Below, one piece after another: positions 26,985 to 39,919 of a stretch of DNA of 64,000 nt. The DNA comes from Fasciolopsis buskii (taxonomy: Eukaryota > Platyhelminthes > Trematoda > Plagiorchiida > Fasciolidae). A program made the position numbers and the translations under genes. Under the pieces are notes generated by a model. The model had not been told where the DNA came from. It worked only from the letters and a program-made list of their open reading frames with translations, and ran no database searches. Positions within the stretch are counted from its first letter, which is position 1. Every line of letters starts with the position of its first letter. The DNA is taken from assembly GCA_008360955.1 (NCBI GenBank), contig LUCM01003421.1, forward strand, positions 97,428 through 161,427, written 5' to 3'.

Positions 26985-27206
26985 CTCGCAAATACGAAAC
27001 ACAAGATGAATGACGATGCACGCAAAGTAATCTGCAGCAACCGGAGGTTTCCTGGAAATCTGTCCATCAGCTCCGTTAGGTAACAGCAGAATAAACGTTG
27101 ACCACATCTTTAGAACCGTTACTTCACCCCCACAGCGCTTTGCCAGGCCACTCCAACAAATTTGGTCATGATACGAGAGTGATAGCCAAATATCATATGA
27201 TACTAG
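26985..27206 (-). CDS. Candidate internal exon of an unidentified gene
   Basis: On the minus strand a 222-bp segment is open in one frame and is bounded by an AG acceptor (CACAG, plus-strand 27207-27208) and a good donor (GAG followed by GTGAGA, intron from 26984). Both ends are in phase 0, giving 74 codons. The translation has a mixed, protein-like composition: an N-terminal half with W, C and G (including ICWSGLAKRCGG), then a hydrophobic stretch near FILLLPNG, then PPVAADYF and a hydrophobic end. This could suit an alpha-helical scaffold or membrane-adjacent protein, but I recognise no family. The whole open frame is about 110 codons, a length chance can reach; the splice sites are the main support. 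Confidence 0.25.
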
Positions 27207-30200
27207 CTGTGACCTTCCAACCGTGACAAGAAACAGCTAATCCGTTCCCCGTGCACCTTGATTAGTGAATATTTCGCGCCCGTGGACAATTGACAATTCG
27301 CTCCTTCCTCCTTTTTTGGACAACATCTGTCATATTAACTTAAGTAGCAAAAGTCATTCTAATATCATAAACACTATTCGTAAAATGTACACCCACCTAA
27401 ATTATGGTTGCAGTATCTAAGGCATAGGATTATGTGAGACGAGCTTGTTTACCGCCAAGTCATTCTTTAAACAATCTTATCAATTTTGTTTTGCTACTTC
27501 ATCATTGCAAACCGAAAAAATAGATGACTGCAAAAATTATTTAGGTGATTTCTCTTAAATTTCAATAAATATTGCGCGGAATAACTTGCACCAGTTTTGA
27601 TCAAATAAACTGGTATGAACAAAAAGCGATCGGGTCAACCGATCACACAGCCACCCAGTCTGATTTTTGTGACGGTACAGAAATATTTTCTGAAATAATT
27701 AGTATAGCAGACTGTCATTTGTCTTTGACAAATAGAGATTGATTGGTATTTTCCATTTTACTTGACTCTTAGAAAACTTACCAGTGGTGATTGAAATGTT
27801 GTAGAGTTATGTACGATGTGGCCCATGAAGGGTGCCATTAACGTCATAAGATTTGCGAGATGAATGATGTTCAGTATTGCCTTCGACAACCTTACAAAAC
27901 CTGTGACAAATCTAGCTCCGTCCAGTCCTTTTCGTGTCTGCTATCTCGGTACGGACCAGGTTTTTCTCCCTACGCGTCTTTGACAAGGACCTCCTAGTCC
28001 CTTAATCTCCTTGAATTCAGTTGATCGCATTCGGTCTACCCACGGACTAGTGTTTGATTACTTATTCTAACTACAGCAGTTCACATCTGAATTGTTAAAA
28101 TCAAAAAAAATTTGACAGAATTTTACTGGGATGCACACATTCATCTCGAAAATTGGTGTTCAACATCACATGTTTTAATCAGATATATTCAACTACTAAC
28201 GAACTGGCGATTTGTTTGATTTTGTAAATCTGTATCTTAAATGTATTTCATCATTGTTCACAACTTATCAACGCCTGCTGCTAGGAATTTAACATTCGAG
28301 AACAATCAGGCACTCTTCTGAAGCACTTATTTATTTCTGGAAGTGGAACCGTGCATGTTTGTGTAATCAATTGAATAAACGGCTATAAAATGGTATCAGG
28401 CATTTAACCATTACCAAAGATGCAACATAAAGAATAAAGCAAGTGGCCATTCCACTTAGCTGATGCAAAAACCAAACCTTTTTGTCCATTTCAGTGTCAC
28501 TTAGTGTAAAACTGGTCCTTCCTGGCACGCGTTCTTAGTAAGGCAATGCAGATCGTGGTAGCTTGGAAAAACGAAATTCCGGTCCCGATTAAACGAACAT
28601 TAACGAACTGTTAAAGGTCCAGATAGAATCATATTTTAATTTAAAAAATCGCCTCAGGCTGCGCACTCCGGTGTTTCTTTGCTGAAGATCCGGCGGTGTG
28701 CTTGGGAATGATGCTAGCAAACCTAATGTTGGGAGAGCAGACAAGCAGCAGTTCAATGAGAAGTGCACTGCGTAATTTATGAAACTGAACATAAATACGC
28801 TTGAAGATGTGTTGGTTGTGATCGCTGCTTGTAAAGCAACAAGCAAACAGATTTACAGCTGCCGCATTTTCTAGAAATCCAATGCACGGAAAAAGGAAGA
28901 TAATACGATTTTAAAGTAAGCAGTTTCGAAAAAGAAATGTCCAGGTTCTGCTTCTCGACTGCTTGAACCTCTAATCGGATGTGGAAATTGCTTAGATGCT
29001 TGACTTATGTAAATTCATTGTCAATTCAGCTTTGAAGTAGTTAGTTGGGTAATGATAATGGTTTTGAGTTTGATCATGTATATCTTCTTCCGAGAGTCAG
29101 CGGGGATTGAGCGGTGAGGTTGGCAGTCTGCAACAGAGAAGGCTCAGTTCAAATGTGAAATGTCTGTTCGCAGAGTTAGGTCATCATTGAGAACATAGTC
29201 TTATTTGGATCCACCAAATTCAAGTGTGTATGTGTGTGTGTGACAAGCGTAAAACTTTGGATTGAAGTTTTGCTGATATCATTGTGCTCCGCCGTGCTTT
29301 TTTATTCATACCTCTAGTTCACCGAGGTAAACATTAGAATCGTGTCTGTTCTTGTCATAATCCATTCCGAGAGTTTACTTACTAATTTAGCGATAAAACC
29401 TTCTTATCCTGAATATGTTAATTGACGAAACTGGACTAAGTCGATGGTGACCAAAAATTGGAAAAAAAAACTGTTTTGTTTGTTTTCTACCCACTGAACC
29501 GGAAATCATTTGCTAATTCACCAGTATAGCTTGCGTTTAGAAATGAGTGGATCCTAGTGGTTATTTCGCGTTAACTTATTCATTAGCAATATCATTGATG
29601 TCATCGAAAGGTGAATGATCGCATGAGTTTTATGATTACCATTGATTCAATACCAGTGAGACGAAAATGATCAACTAGTTTAGACAGTGGCATTGTCACT
29701 CAGCTTTCGCAGTTTTTCTGTTTGTTTTCTGAAACGATATCTTTTACGTTGTCAGCTGAATAAAACTATCAACACAGACCTCTGATTTTTTACTCCATCA
29801 TATTTGTCTGAAAGGTCTTATTTGTTATGTTCAACTAGTATTGCAGATGAGGGAATGAATCGAGCACTTTCTGCTTGGAACATCATTTCCCAAGAAAAAA
29901 TTCTGAGGAGAAAGTAGAAGTGCATACGGATTAAGTAAGATTTGGCATACTGAGCTCGCTTGAAGTGAACGAGTACATTTTAAACATTGTGATGATGTTC
30001 TGTTTATCCAGGGTAAAATCCATCGAGTGCACATGTACAGGCGTTGCACGCGAAAAAACTGTCAAAATGAATGGAGCCCCCATTCGGTGGTGCACGTGCA
30101 CGAAGACATGCAGATTGCTCCAACCCGTTTGCTAACACACCTGTTTCCGGTTTCTTTTGTGTGTACAGTTCACGATATCAGAACAGTGCGACTTTCGTCG

Positions 30201-31195
30201 GAATTATGCCGTTTATTAAGGAGCAGTGAAAGTGATAATACTTTTGGTAAGGACACAATAACAATTAGTTCAAACTATGCGAAAGATAGAGTCGAATATA
30301 AATCCTTTAGAAACTTTAGGTTAACGTATACTATCGGAACTAGTTAAATTTTCAGTCCAACCTCAAGTGTGTTTGGTTCAGAGCTGGAATTGGCATTGGT
30401 AGAAGGCAGACTATGAATCATTCTGAAGAATTGCTTTGTGCGACGGAGTACCTCGGTGCTTTGTCAGAATCTGCTTTCTCCCTGGCATGTCTTAATTATT
30501 TAGGCCGCAAAAACACACCTGCAATTGCTGGCAATTTTCTTAAATTTTTCACATCAGATTCACGTTTATCCTATAAATTCGTGACACACAATAAGGCCGT
30601 TACTAGCCAGCGTAACTGCTTCTTTCACGAAGCTCAGTGGGATTTGATAGCAAAATGATCGAACAAAACAGGAAAGACCCGACCAACTTCGCCACGTTCA
30701 CTTAGTTTAATGGCAATGAGAGATTTGGAGTTGTCTCACAAAGCCAAAATTGATCAAATAATTAGAAACAACTAATAATCAAATCTGCAGTTAGGGCTAT
30801 CACAAATCAAAGCTAAAATGGATTAGCCCAATCACTGTGTACGTATGTTTTTACAAATTGTGTTATGCACGCTGCCCGGACGGCTACATTTGACAAGTGT
30901 ACATCAAAACACTTGCGCGCAAGATACCGATTGGCAACACTTGAGCATTAAATTTCCACGCTTCGAAATACACTACAGTAACAAAGTGGTCCCAGCTTTT
31001 TTCTCCTAGTGCCACCGGTTAAGAGAAGGTAGATCACTGAACAATACAAGAACTTTTGCAAGTAAATAAAATTTTACTTTCCACTTTCAATTTTGTTGGT
31101 ATGCTCGCAGATTACTTCGGCATATTCCAGTAGTGCTATCAGGTAAGCCTTCCATTAAGAGTGAAATTACCAAAGAACACAGTTTAACCAAAGAA
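27207..31195. other. No gene supported; TG microsatellite and a weak tRNA-like patch
   Basis: A (TG)n run lies at 29226-29242. Just before it, 29107-29157 has a degraded A-box/B-box pair (AGTTCAAATG as B box) that could be an old SINE head, with low confidence. A minus-strand frame at 28589-28846 is hydrophobic in its first half but no family is clear. The plus frames at 30027-30347 and 30413-30658 are unidentified. Confidence 0.4.
29226..29242. repeat. (TG)n microsatellite
   Basis: A short GT/TG run with one interruption. Confidence 0.9.
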
Positions 31196-31604
31196 CGATC
31201 CAGTCATAGAGCAACAAAGCATCCAAAGTAGTCCTGAAACTTCATTTTTGAATGTCGCGTTCACTCACGAATTGCCTAAAACCACCAGCGGACCTATCTC
31301 AAAACCCGGGGAACACCTCAACATGGAAGACAAAACAAACACCGCATATAAAGTAAAATTCACGGATTCTGGTATGGTTTAAATCGATCAAACTGGGCAA
31401 AAGATTTCCATAGGATTGGAAGAATACAAAATAGCGATTAAGTGGAATGATTTGATTGACCCGCTTTCAGCCACAGGGATCAAGAAAGACAGTTTTAACT
31501 TGGATGGTATCCATTCTTTGGGCCAAGTGACCACGAGACAACCAAGGGGTCGTTTCGAAGTCTGGAGCTCTTCAAACAACTCATTCAGTAGACTGTTGGA
31601 CTGA
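31196..31604 (+). mobile_element. Penelope-like element fragment: linker and GIY-YIG endonuclease end
   Basis: One plus-strand frame is open from about 31196 to a TGA at 31604, broken by a single TAA at about 31379. The upstream part matches in style the linker that follows the reverse transcriptase in Penelope-like elements (LNVAFTHELPKT, then KTNTAYKVKF, where these elements usually have KTN-VYKI). Right after the stop comes IDQTGQKIS, the counterpart of YIGQTGR in their GIY-YIG nuclease, then EEYKIAIKWNDLIDP (usually EHK-A-KR-DP-S), FNLDG, ILG-like HSLGQ, and WSSSNNSFSRLLD for the usual AW-S----NRH-D end. Similarity runs through the whole domain in the right order. The GIY tyrosines are worn and a stop sits at the core motif, so it is dead. 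The reverse transcriptase part is absent upstream. Identification is from memory of the family, without a search. Confidence 0.75.
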
Positions 31605-31610
31605 ATAATA

Positions 31611-31690
31611 CGTGCGGCCTGATGAAAAGTAGACCATCAGATTAACCGAGGCGACCGGGAAACAATCCAACGGATTAAAGCCTGCCGTTT
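31611..31690 (+). ncRNA. Hammerhead-ribozyme-like motif downstream of the Penelope fragment
   Basis: Seven bases after the GIY-YIG stop codon, CTGATGA (31619-31625) is followed by GAAA (31659-31662) and a small hairpin AATCC-AAC-GGATT (64-76 of the same line, 31664-31676). Flanking GGC (31616-31618) and GCC (31680-31682) can pair to close the structure, with partial further pairing. The conserved hammerhead core has CUGAnGA and GAAA between three stems in this order. Penelope-like elements are known to carry hammerheads in their terminal repeats, so the location fits. Stem II is poorly paired (A rather than G after CTGATGA, G rather than C before GAAA), so activity is unlikely. It is best read as a decayed copy or a coincidence. 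Confidence 0.35.
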
Positions 31691-33099
31691 AGTCTTTATG
31701 AATCCAAAAATTAACAGTTCTCATCCAGTGTAAAAATGCAGTAAGCATCTACAAAATCAGTACCGAAGAAATATCATCAAACCCCGGCGGAAGAAGTTGT
31801 TATTTTGAAGGTCTATCTGTAGTAGGTAGAAATCCACAAGCCCCTACAGTCATGCCACTAGTTCGAGGTAATTTTATTGTTTGCAGGCAAACCTAGGCAT
31901 GCATTCACAGGCCTATATTAAAACATCGGCCTGAAATATGACCAACACTTAAATTCAAAGGCATCACCGATTATTAATCTAAATAGCCGAAGCATAGTGT
32001 ACTAAAACTATTATCAAATACTTTTGACTGATTTATTCCAAAGGATATCCGTAAGGATACATTTTACCGGTTGTTTGACCATCGCAATTTTTTCAGCAAA
32101 TAACTCTCAAGTATTCTATTTCTATTCATTTTTGACCAACGAAATTCGAAAATCAATGAACAGATACGTATAAACTTGAGATCAGTGCAACAATGCAACA
32201 AGGCCACAATTAGGCAATGTATAATTTATCCATTTGCGCTCGATGTAACTGTCACTAGCTACTGCAATTAGACATATAATCAAGGAAAATTACATTTCGA
32301 ATTCCACAAAGCGCGGTTGTCTTTTGTCTCTTGATTTTCAACTTCCCCAATATCTCATCGAGTCTGGCAGCGGTGCGGTTTACTGCATTTTTAAACGCAG
32401 GCGAACATACGCACTACCTGACGTTTCTTTTGCTCATTCAAAGATTAGTAAGACGTTATTGTTAAATGAAATTTCACGGAGAACAGACCAACTCCTAATT
32501 TGTATGCATTTTATTCGTTGATAGTCATTGTGAACCGACAGAATGAGAGAATCGAATATGTCACTCTAAATGTGCAACTATAAAAACCGTTTGTTCCGTC
32601 AGTCTGAACTTCGAGTAAAAATGCATGTTACTAGGAAATCAATAATCCACTGTTATTTCTACTTTCCTCCCCCTCAGAATTTGGGACAAGGACTTGGCAG
32701 TGAATCAGTTTACTTTCGATTAACGTGTGAATGGTCTAAGTCCATACTATCAAATCAGAGTTGGTCGACTGAGTGACAGAGCAATTCCAACGGCAAGATG
32801 CAAATACTATGGTTATCGATCAATGGATTAATCCTGGGATGACTGCTTTAGAAATGTTCACATAAGAAAATTGTTAACATGCCTCGTTTGTATGAGACAA
32901 AGGACCAATTGTGCAAAATCCAGGATCTGACTAAGATTCTTTAGCACTTTTGTACAATTACACTTCATAGTTTTCGACTTTTATGGATATCCTGTCAGTA
33001 TTATCAGAATTTTTTAGACATAGTTAAGCTAACCTCGATGAAAAGGTGAAGGAATTTCAAGCTGTTCCATGCTGTATTGAGTATGCACTTTTCTCGCAC
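31691..33099. other. No gene supported
   Basis: Probably the remainder of the Penelope-like terminal region followed by unique sequence. Plus-strand frames at 32324-32521 and 32570-32776 are short and unidentified. Confidence 0.4.
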
Positions 33100-33235
33100 A
33101 TACCGAGTAGTCAAGTGGAAGAAGCGTGTGCTATCCAAAAGAGTCCCGCAGTTGAAAACCCGGACCGGTCAGCCACAAAGACGTCATATGACAATTCACT
33201 TCGCTCGCCTCATTATCGCACTTGACTCAAAGTAA
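33100..33235 (+). repeat. tRNA-derived SINE copy, same family as the 18 kb unit
   Basis: An A-box-like stretch (TAGTCAAGTGGAAGAAG, about 33107-33124) is followed by a worn B box (CAGTTGAAAACCC, about 33149-33161). The body then contains CTCATTATCGCACTTGAC (33209-33226), which matches the body of the minus-strand unit at 18.0 kb at a comparable distance from the B box. Head and body shared between two loci support a dispersed SINE family. The B box has lost its TTCGA core, so this copy is older. End points are approximate. Confidence 0.5.
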
Positions 33236-35389
33236 CCTTACATGGTTTTATGCAAATCCGTACGTCAGGATCGTATTTGCTTTTGACCAGGAAACCACAG
33301 CGACGGTGGCACCTGCTGTTTTTTCCTCATTCTGTTCAAGAACACTTTACATCCTAAGGCATGCAGTGATTTACACAGTTAGAGTTGTTCCCTATTAAGT
33401 TGTGCAAGTATTTAGTACCAGATTCCATTGTTGCTGTGAGCGGATGCCACCAGTAAACATTGCACGTGTACTAATCTCAATTCTCGTGTTTCAGCTCTTC
33501 AGTGATTCGCATCACGAATGTTAGGGATATCACATGCTTTTCCGATTCTCTGCAATGCAAACCCCGAGTGACCCGTATTAAATACTTTTCTTCATGTCAG
33601 CTGCCAGCAGTGAACGACTCCACTTGAGAATCCATCAAACTTCTTATGGGAAATATCACAATCCGAGATTTTTGTGTGAAATTATTTTGGTAATCAACTT
33701 ATCTATCAAACAGGAAAAATGATCCACCGTGAGAGTGTTTACGTGCAGTTAAATATATATCAGAACCACGGCCTTGTCAGATGAATTATAAGTGGGCCTA
33801 TATCGGGGGTTACCAGAATTAGCATTTTCGAAGTAGATTCGTTTGAAAACTATCATGAAAAAGGCTACTAAGTGGGATAGGACTTCCTTGTTTTCGAATA
33901 ACAAATAGACAACCTTTTGCTCGAATGATATGGTGACCATCAGCGATTAACATATGCACATTTGCACACTGTTATGCATCATTTAACTGGTTAAGTTCTG
34001 GTTCCGCAAACGGATTACTGTTTATCGGCAATCGGTTCGAACTTTGCGTGTAAACAACAATATCCCACGAATTTCAGCAGCGCAATTTGACGAAAATAAT
34101 AAACACTGAGAAATGGTCTTCAGTACATGATTATCTCTTGCTGATCCCGAAGAGACAATGAACAGACCATGCTGTTTGTGCGGTGCCGGTTGTGTTTCAT
34201 GAAATATTGGTCATGTTTCGGCATATCAAATCACCCCTAAAACTCCACTGTAGTTTTTCTTTAATTAACGAATAAAATTTGTTTCCGAAAAGTTTTTCCG
34301 ATCTTATTCTGCAAGAGTTCATTGTTAGGCAAGTGAACCCAAATGCCTAAGAATAAATGCGCGGAAATTCTGTTTACTGTTTTGTCGATGATTAAGTTCC
34401 CAACCGCATACCTCAAAGCGCATTCGCTTTTATTGCAAATGTTTATGTTAAGTGAAAACGCAGTGCTGGTGCGTAAAATTTTGGAACGTTTAGATCGCTC
34501 TCTCTCTCTCTCTCAACTAATCACGTGCAAAAAACTGGCTTTCATAATCAGCCGCACTAGGTGCATACTTGACAGGTCAGATTGGCTAATAACACGAAAC
34601 GCATATCCAAGGCTAAGCGATATTTCATTCATTAGATGGCTGACCAGTCGCTGGGGTGGGTTAGGGTGGGGTGAAGGTAAAAAATGCAGTCCGACTGACC
34701 AAAATCTGCAAGCAGCAGGTCATCAGTAAGGTTCGTTTCCAGATGGGATTCACAAAAGTCCAAATGTGTTCCCAGATCAAATTATCGATTTTGTTGTTTT
34801 CGTTATGAAGTGGTTTCATTGTGTGATCCTTGATTTGCGTGGCCTCCTCAAATCACGCATGACCTTAGCCTGATTGTCTGTCTTAATACAATCCCATTTG
34901 GTGGTGTTATTTTGTTTTAACATTGATAACCAAAAAATTCAGTCGATTTCCAAAGTTCAAATCAAATGTTCCATGTCTGTCAGTATGGTGGTACGGTGAA
35001 CCGAATCCTGATTGGCTTAATTCTCAGTCAAACTTCACTACGCCTAAGATCGGCACAGGTTCCTGCTTGCAATTTGACCAGTATTTTGTTCTAATTTTCA
35101 AGTATTACACGGAATATGCTTTTTCGTAAGTTTGTGGATCACCAACAGGCAGTTAGAAATCATTTTCTTGGTTTGACGATTGCAGATGCAACTAGATAAA
35201 TTTGTTCATCAACTGACTTTGTATGAAGTCTCAGATTAAGTTGAGTAAAATACCCACTCAGTCGAATAAACATGCTTCCCTCGCTCATGTGCTTCCTCCA
35301 GGCATCATCCCCTATCTTTACATTTGTTGCCTTGTATGACCTTAGCCAGTTGCTTACGTCATTCTTTTCGTAAATTCCGAGCATCTATT
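33236..35389. other. No gene supported; CT microsatellite at 34498-34514
   Basis: A 128-codon plus frame at 34343-34729 crosses the CT microsatellite and a G-rich stretch and looks like chance. A minus frame at 35160-35384 (74 codons) has protein-like composition but no recognisable family and abuts the block that starts at 35390. Confidence 0.4.
34498..34514. repeat. (CT)n microsatellite
   Basis: Eight CT units. Confidence 0.9.
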
Positions 35390-36143
35390 TATCTCGTTTG
35401 TTCACATCTCCACTCTGTTCTCTTAGTAATGCCTCGGGCAGAGGTCACGACCTCTTCTGCGGTCCATTCTCGAATTCATCATGGCTATTGTTCGGACAAG
35501 CTTTACCCCTGGTCTTGACAACTAACGTCAAATGAACAGCTGTTATGTACACCTGCCCCAGCTGCCCGTCATCAACCCCCCCCCCATCTCTTCTTCGTCC
35601 ATACAGGCTATATGATCACTTGAACTAAGTTTGCACTTTTCCTCGTTGTTACCTTCGTCCGATCACCTCCATTCTTTGTGTCGCTGTTCGATTTTGCCCT
35701 TAAACTCATAATTAGTCACTCTGTTATGTGGCATCCGCCACCCCATCTGAATGCTGAACCCAGTGATCACCCTATTTCGCTTCGCGATTGGCCTCGATTG
35801 TCCATGTGCCTATCCCTCGCGCTACAGTTCCCGAACTTCCTGCCCAAGACATTGTGAATGCTCGGCTGCTCTCTGTATATCGTTATCTATTCTGATTGAT
35901 CCTTTTCGGTTGTACATTTACTCGCCTTTTGCAGCCTAATTTGACCAATCTTGGAGCCGTCGTCGCGTCCTCTGTCTCGGTGCTATTCGACTGACTCCTG
36001 ATTGTGTGTTGCTGTTTTCTTTGGCAGTACTCGTCCACGATTTTGAGGTATTATACTTGATTCGGACCACCTTCATGATAGTATACGTTGATTGCCCACG
36101 TTGCTGTCTGGTAGCGATGCGAAGTGCGCGATCCACTAGTCAC
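35390..36143. repeat. GC-richer, pyrimidine-biased low-stop block, likely unclassified repeat
   Basis: About 750 bp in which the plus strand is rich in C and T and GC content rises above the flanks. It includes a run of ten C (35576-35585) and a 6-bp inverted repeat GAGGTC-AC-GACCTC (35441-35454). From 35751 to 36143 the plus strand is one frame broken by a single TAA at about 35937; from 36136 down to 35936 the minus strand is also open. Simultaneous openness on both strands reflects base composition. The sharp compositional edges suggest an inserted element or an untranslated part of a retroelement. I recognise no family. Confidence 0.35.
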
Positions 36144-39100
36144 TGAATAACTTGGCTGAGTTCCGTAACAGATTTGTCTTCGTCAAACGAAGCTCACTTT
36201 TGAGTTCAACAGTAACAGGTGATAAACAAGAAGAATCGCTAACGTAAAAGAACCAATCGGTTATCCCGTATTTGTCAAAACTCCAGTCATTTTCTGTTCG
36301 TTAACCGAAATACGAGCCAAGGACATTGGTGATCAATCATTATGCTGGGAGAAGTGTGATTTCTGGTGGTGTTGACGGATCTAAATGACTTACAGATAGT
36401 CCGTAATCGAAGCCTGGATAGCATTAGCGAGAATTCCGTTTGTAAATTATTCAGTCGTGTTGATTCGCTACGTACAAACAATAAAATCAGTTAACCAGTG
36501 GTCTGGGTCATATACTGCGTTAATTAAAACGGTGTCTGAAACTGTTTTCCCAATAAATGAGGGAAAGTAGGTAAAAGCAACAGTAGGAGAGGCGAGACAC
36601 ATTCGTAGGCACACATATCCGACTGTTCAAGTTTGAGTTTAAAAGAAAGCTACTCTAGTTTACTGTCTTGGAGAACGTGGAGACATCATAGTAAGTGGAT
36701 AGTTCCATGATACAAAAAAACAGTTAGACACGGAAATCTTAAGATGGGTTTGGAGTTACCTGATCGTAATCCATTGCGTAAATGTGGAGAAAATTAATCC
36801 ACGACGGCTGGTTGTGGTGAAGCAAAAACCAAAAGAAAATGTGGTTTCAAATGTTGTAAGCATTTTCACAAAATTAGCAGGGAGAATGCTGATCGCGGAT
36901 GGCCTGAAAATCCAGCGTTTACCGATTGGACTGAAGTTGGTATGTTCACAGCGAAGTCCGAATGGCAGACAGTCCAAAAAATAAGCGAGAGTTAAGTGTC
37001 AGTATTCCGATAACAAAAGTCACTGCACTGATTTAGTAAGTTTTGTACCTGAGGTAAACGGTGATGCACTGAATTGCTAGCTCCCGTACTGTTGCTTTCT
37101 TGACGGATTCCTTAGTTCTGGTTGGCAAATGTGCACCGAGAATAAAATAATCACTTAACTGATCCCATCTGTCTTATTGTTATTCTGGTGTGTGTTTCAT
37201 TCTAGGGGTCAAATCCGAGATTCATTTACACTCTGCAGCCAAGGTATATGTCCTTCTGCTTGCTCAAGTATTTCGATTATCTTGCATTGCCGAGGGGCTT
37301 ACAGATTACAGTTACAAGTACCACATGATGTATGATTCCTTAAGTTATGCACGTGCTACCTGATTCCAATAACTGCAATCTTTTGAGTAGAAAATCAAAA
37401 TAGTTCACATATGACGATGGACCGAAACAGAAGTATTCACGAAATACTTTTGTGAAACCCTTACCTTTGCACATTTTCGATCACCATTCATAGCGCAAAA
37501 TGAAAACATCAATACCCGATAAGTTTACCGTTCAAACATTTTACAAATATTCTTGCAATAAAAGTGAAATATTTTTTCAGCTACCCGATTTAGAACTACC
37601 GTTCATTCGCTGTGTTGGTATCTTTTACTTCAATTCATTCTACCGATTTTTGTTATCTTTACGTGAGTTTCTGTTGACCGTGTTTTTGCACTCTAAACTT
37701 TATGCGATAGGCGTATTTGTTGATTTACTTACCTGGCGGGTTCCTTTGAAGTGGAACGTCATATCTTTCCTTGACGCGAGATGTTCTGCGGTAGACCGAT
37801 TTCGCATCAAACGCCCGGTTTTGTAACATTCATAGCTAAGCCCATTTTAACCCATCCATATGCATAAGTCACGTTCAGATTGTAAATAGTCATCGTCTCC
37901 AATCTTCCAATTTCCTAGGTTGATTTCTTCCTTAGTACAGAAGCACTTCCTCTATTTTTCGCTTCTCATGAAGATCAGAGATGCAGTGTTTTTAATCCCG
38001 AATTTCACTGTTCCAGGTCACCGCCACAAATTGCAGTGCGCTAATTTCATTAAACCCTACGTTGTGTGGCTAAAGACTTGTGGAAATTCCTTGTGTATTT
38101 TAGTAGAGCGGTTTCAGAAACTCCTGCTCATTCAACATTCCTGCTCTGTAAGGGGCATGGATATGAACAAGGGGAGAGACCGAACCGTCCAATGGTGTCT
38201 ACTGAATTTCTTAAGAAGCAAGGAATATTGTTAATCACCATGCCTCTAGGATGAGCTCACTGTCCGTTGTTCTATGGTGCAATTTGTCAACGAACAGGAG
38301 TCGTTTGTATGATGACAACGAGGTGACACGTTTACTCAAGTTCCAGTTGTCTATCCTGAAACCACAAATTCAAAACCAAACTGTAATCAATTTAGTCATT
38401 TCATATTGTACGTTTTTCGTTCGTTACTCACTTTTATCCTACAGAAAGATCCTCCTATTCTCCTGTATATTCGGTTTACTGTGTTCACTAATCATAGACC
38501 AATGTACTTTATTTTCAGTAAATATTTCCGAGTCCTTCAAAGAGTACCGATTGGAGAAGTGACCAGGTGATGAGGAGAATAAAATGTGCTGTCTTTACCT
38601 CAAAAAGCGGAAATTCTGACCATATGGACAACGCCAATCACTGCTTATCAAACAAGCAAATATTTTTTCCGGCCTAATTAAGCACAGAAAGATCCCGTTT
38701 TTGCATAGTCCTTTCAAAGTTTTTCATGGAACAATTGGATGGTTTTTAATTAGTTCCTAAAGCGAAACTTGCTGCACCGCGGTGTGCTTTATTCGTCGTT
38801 GAGTGACCGTTTTTGCGAGTATTTGGAAATTGGAGAATGTATGTCACTTTTCCTTAAAACAGGTAACTGAAAAATGTAAACACACGCAAATGGCCCAACA
38901 AATCAGGTTGCGAGTAACCGGGCCAATAGCTGAATACTGAGCGTGACAAAGAGATCCGGTCAATCGAACGAATGAGAAATTCAAAACCCTATGCGTAATA
39001 TCAGCTGACCAAATTTATCCATGAGATGAGTGATTAGGCACTTGCGATACCAATCAGTTAAGAAAAAAGAACAAGAATTACGTTAAACTGCCCAAACGAG

Positions 39101-39919
39101 AAAAAACAGCACAACACAAAAATAACGGGAGGATCTTTCCAGTTAGAATTTTAACTACTAAGGTCCAAGTGTTAATCAGATGCGCACACATTTTTCCGAA
39201 GGCCATCATTTCAACAGAAGAATAAAATTTTGCCCAAAATGGAGCCTTATGTTTATCATTACGTAAGTGCATCCGAAACGGTGTCCAAACAACTCTACAT
39301 GAAGCACTTGTGTACAATTTGGAGCGAAACACTCGGTTGTACGACTGAACATTTCCCATTTTACTCGCACGTGTGAAAAGTTTGAAAGGGCGAATCTTAT
39401 CACCTAGAAGAAGTTGATGATCAGTAAACAGCTCACTGCATAAATTCTTCTAGTACTTTTAGGGGATGAAAAGGACTTCTGTTTATCTTCAGAAGTACGC
39501 TTTATCGTCCATCTTGGGTTATTAAATTTGCCTTTAACGTGATGAGAAATTGATATTACTGAGCAAGTTCTCATCGACCATAAATCAAGACAGTAGAAAC
39601 AAAATCGCCACCCATGTGAAGCACAATTTGCATGAATTCAATAATCAGATGACTTGCTCAATTTTGCAAAGCACTTTCGAACAACTAAATGTTTTTACAG
39701 CCATCCATTCCCATCCTTCCGGAAAATTTCCATTTGTTGAGTTTCTGATGTTCAAACTCATTCCACTTTAGCACTGTTCCTTGGACAACATAAACGACAG
39801 TCCCAAAGCGCGTCCCTTTTACTGTGAATCGCACTTTTGTCTGTTTACTTCTAATTTCCTATTGTTTGCAGTTAGAAATTTCTGACCGTTCAGTAGATGA
39901 ACATCGTCATAACTCATGA
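36144..39919. other. No gene supported
   Basis: Overlapping frames on both strands near 36756-36984 and 37500-37826 have no recognisable similarity. A GTAAGT donor on the minus strand (plus-strand 37727-37732) follows a 103-bp open segment (37733-37835) with a weak acceptor. I do not regard this as sufficient for an exon call. Confidence 0.45.

Noticed and set aside
28589..28846. A minus-strand frame with a hydrophobic N-terminal half resembling the last helix of a GPCR
   Set aside because: It lacks the NPxxY-type motif, the length is within chance and no neighbouring helices were found.
34343..34729. A 128-codon plus-strand open frame
   Set aside because: It contains a CT microsatellite read as SLSLS and a G-rich stretch, shows no family similarity, and frames of this size are expected a few times by chance in the window.
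37733..37835. A 103-bp minus-strand segment ending at a GTAAGT donor
   Set aside because: The acceptor side is purine-rich and weak, a longer plus-strand frame overlaps it, and no protein family is recognisable.
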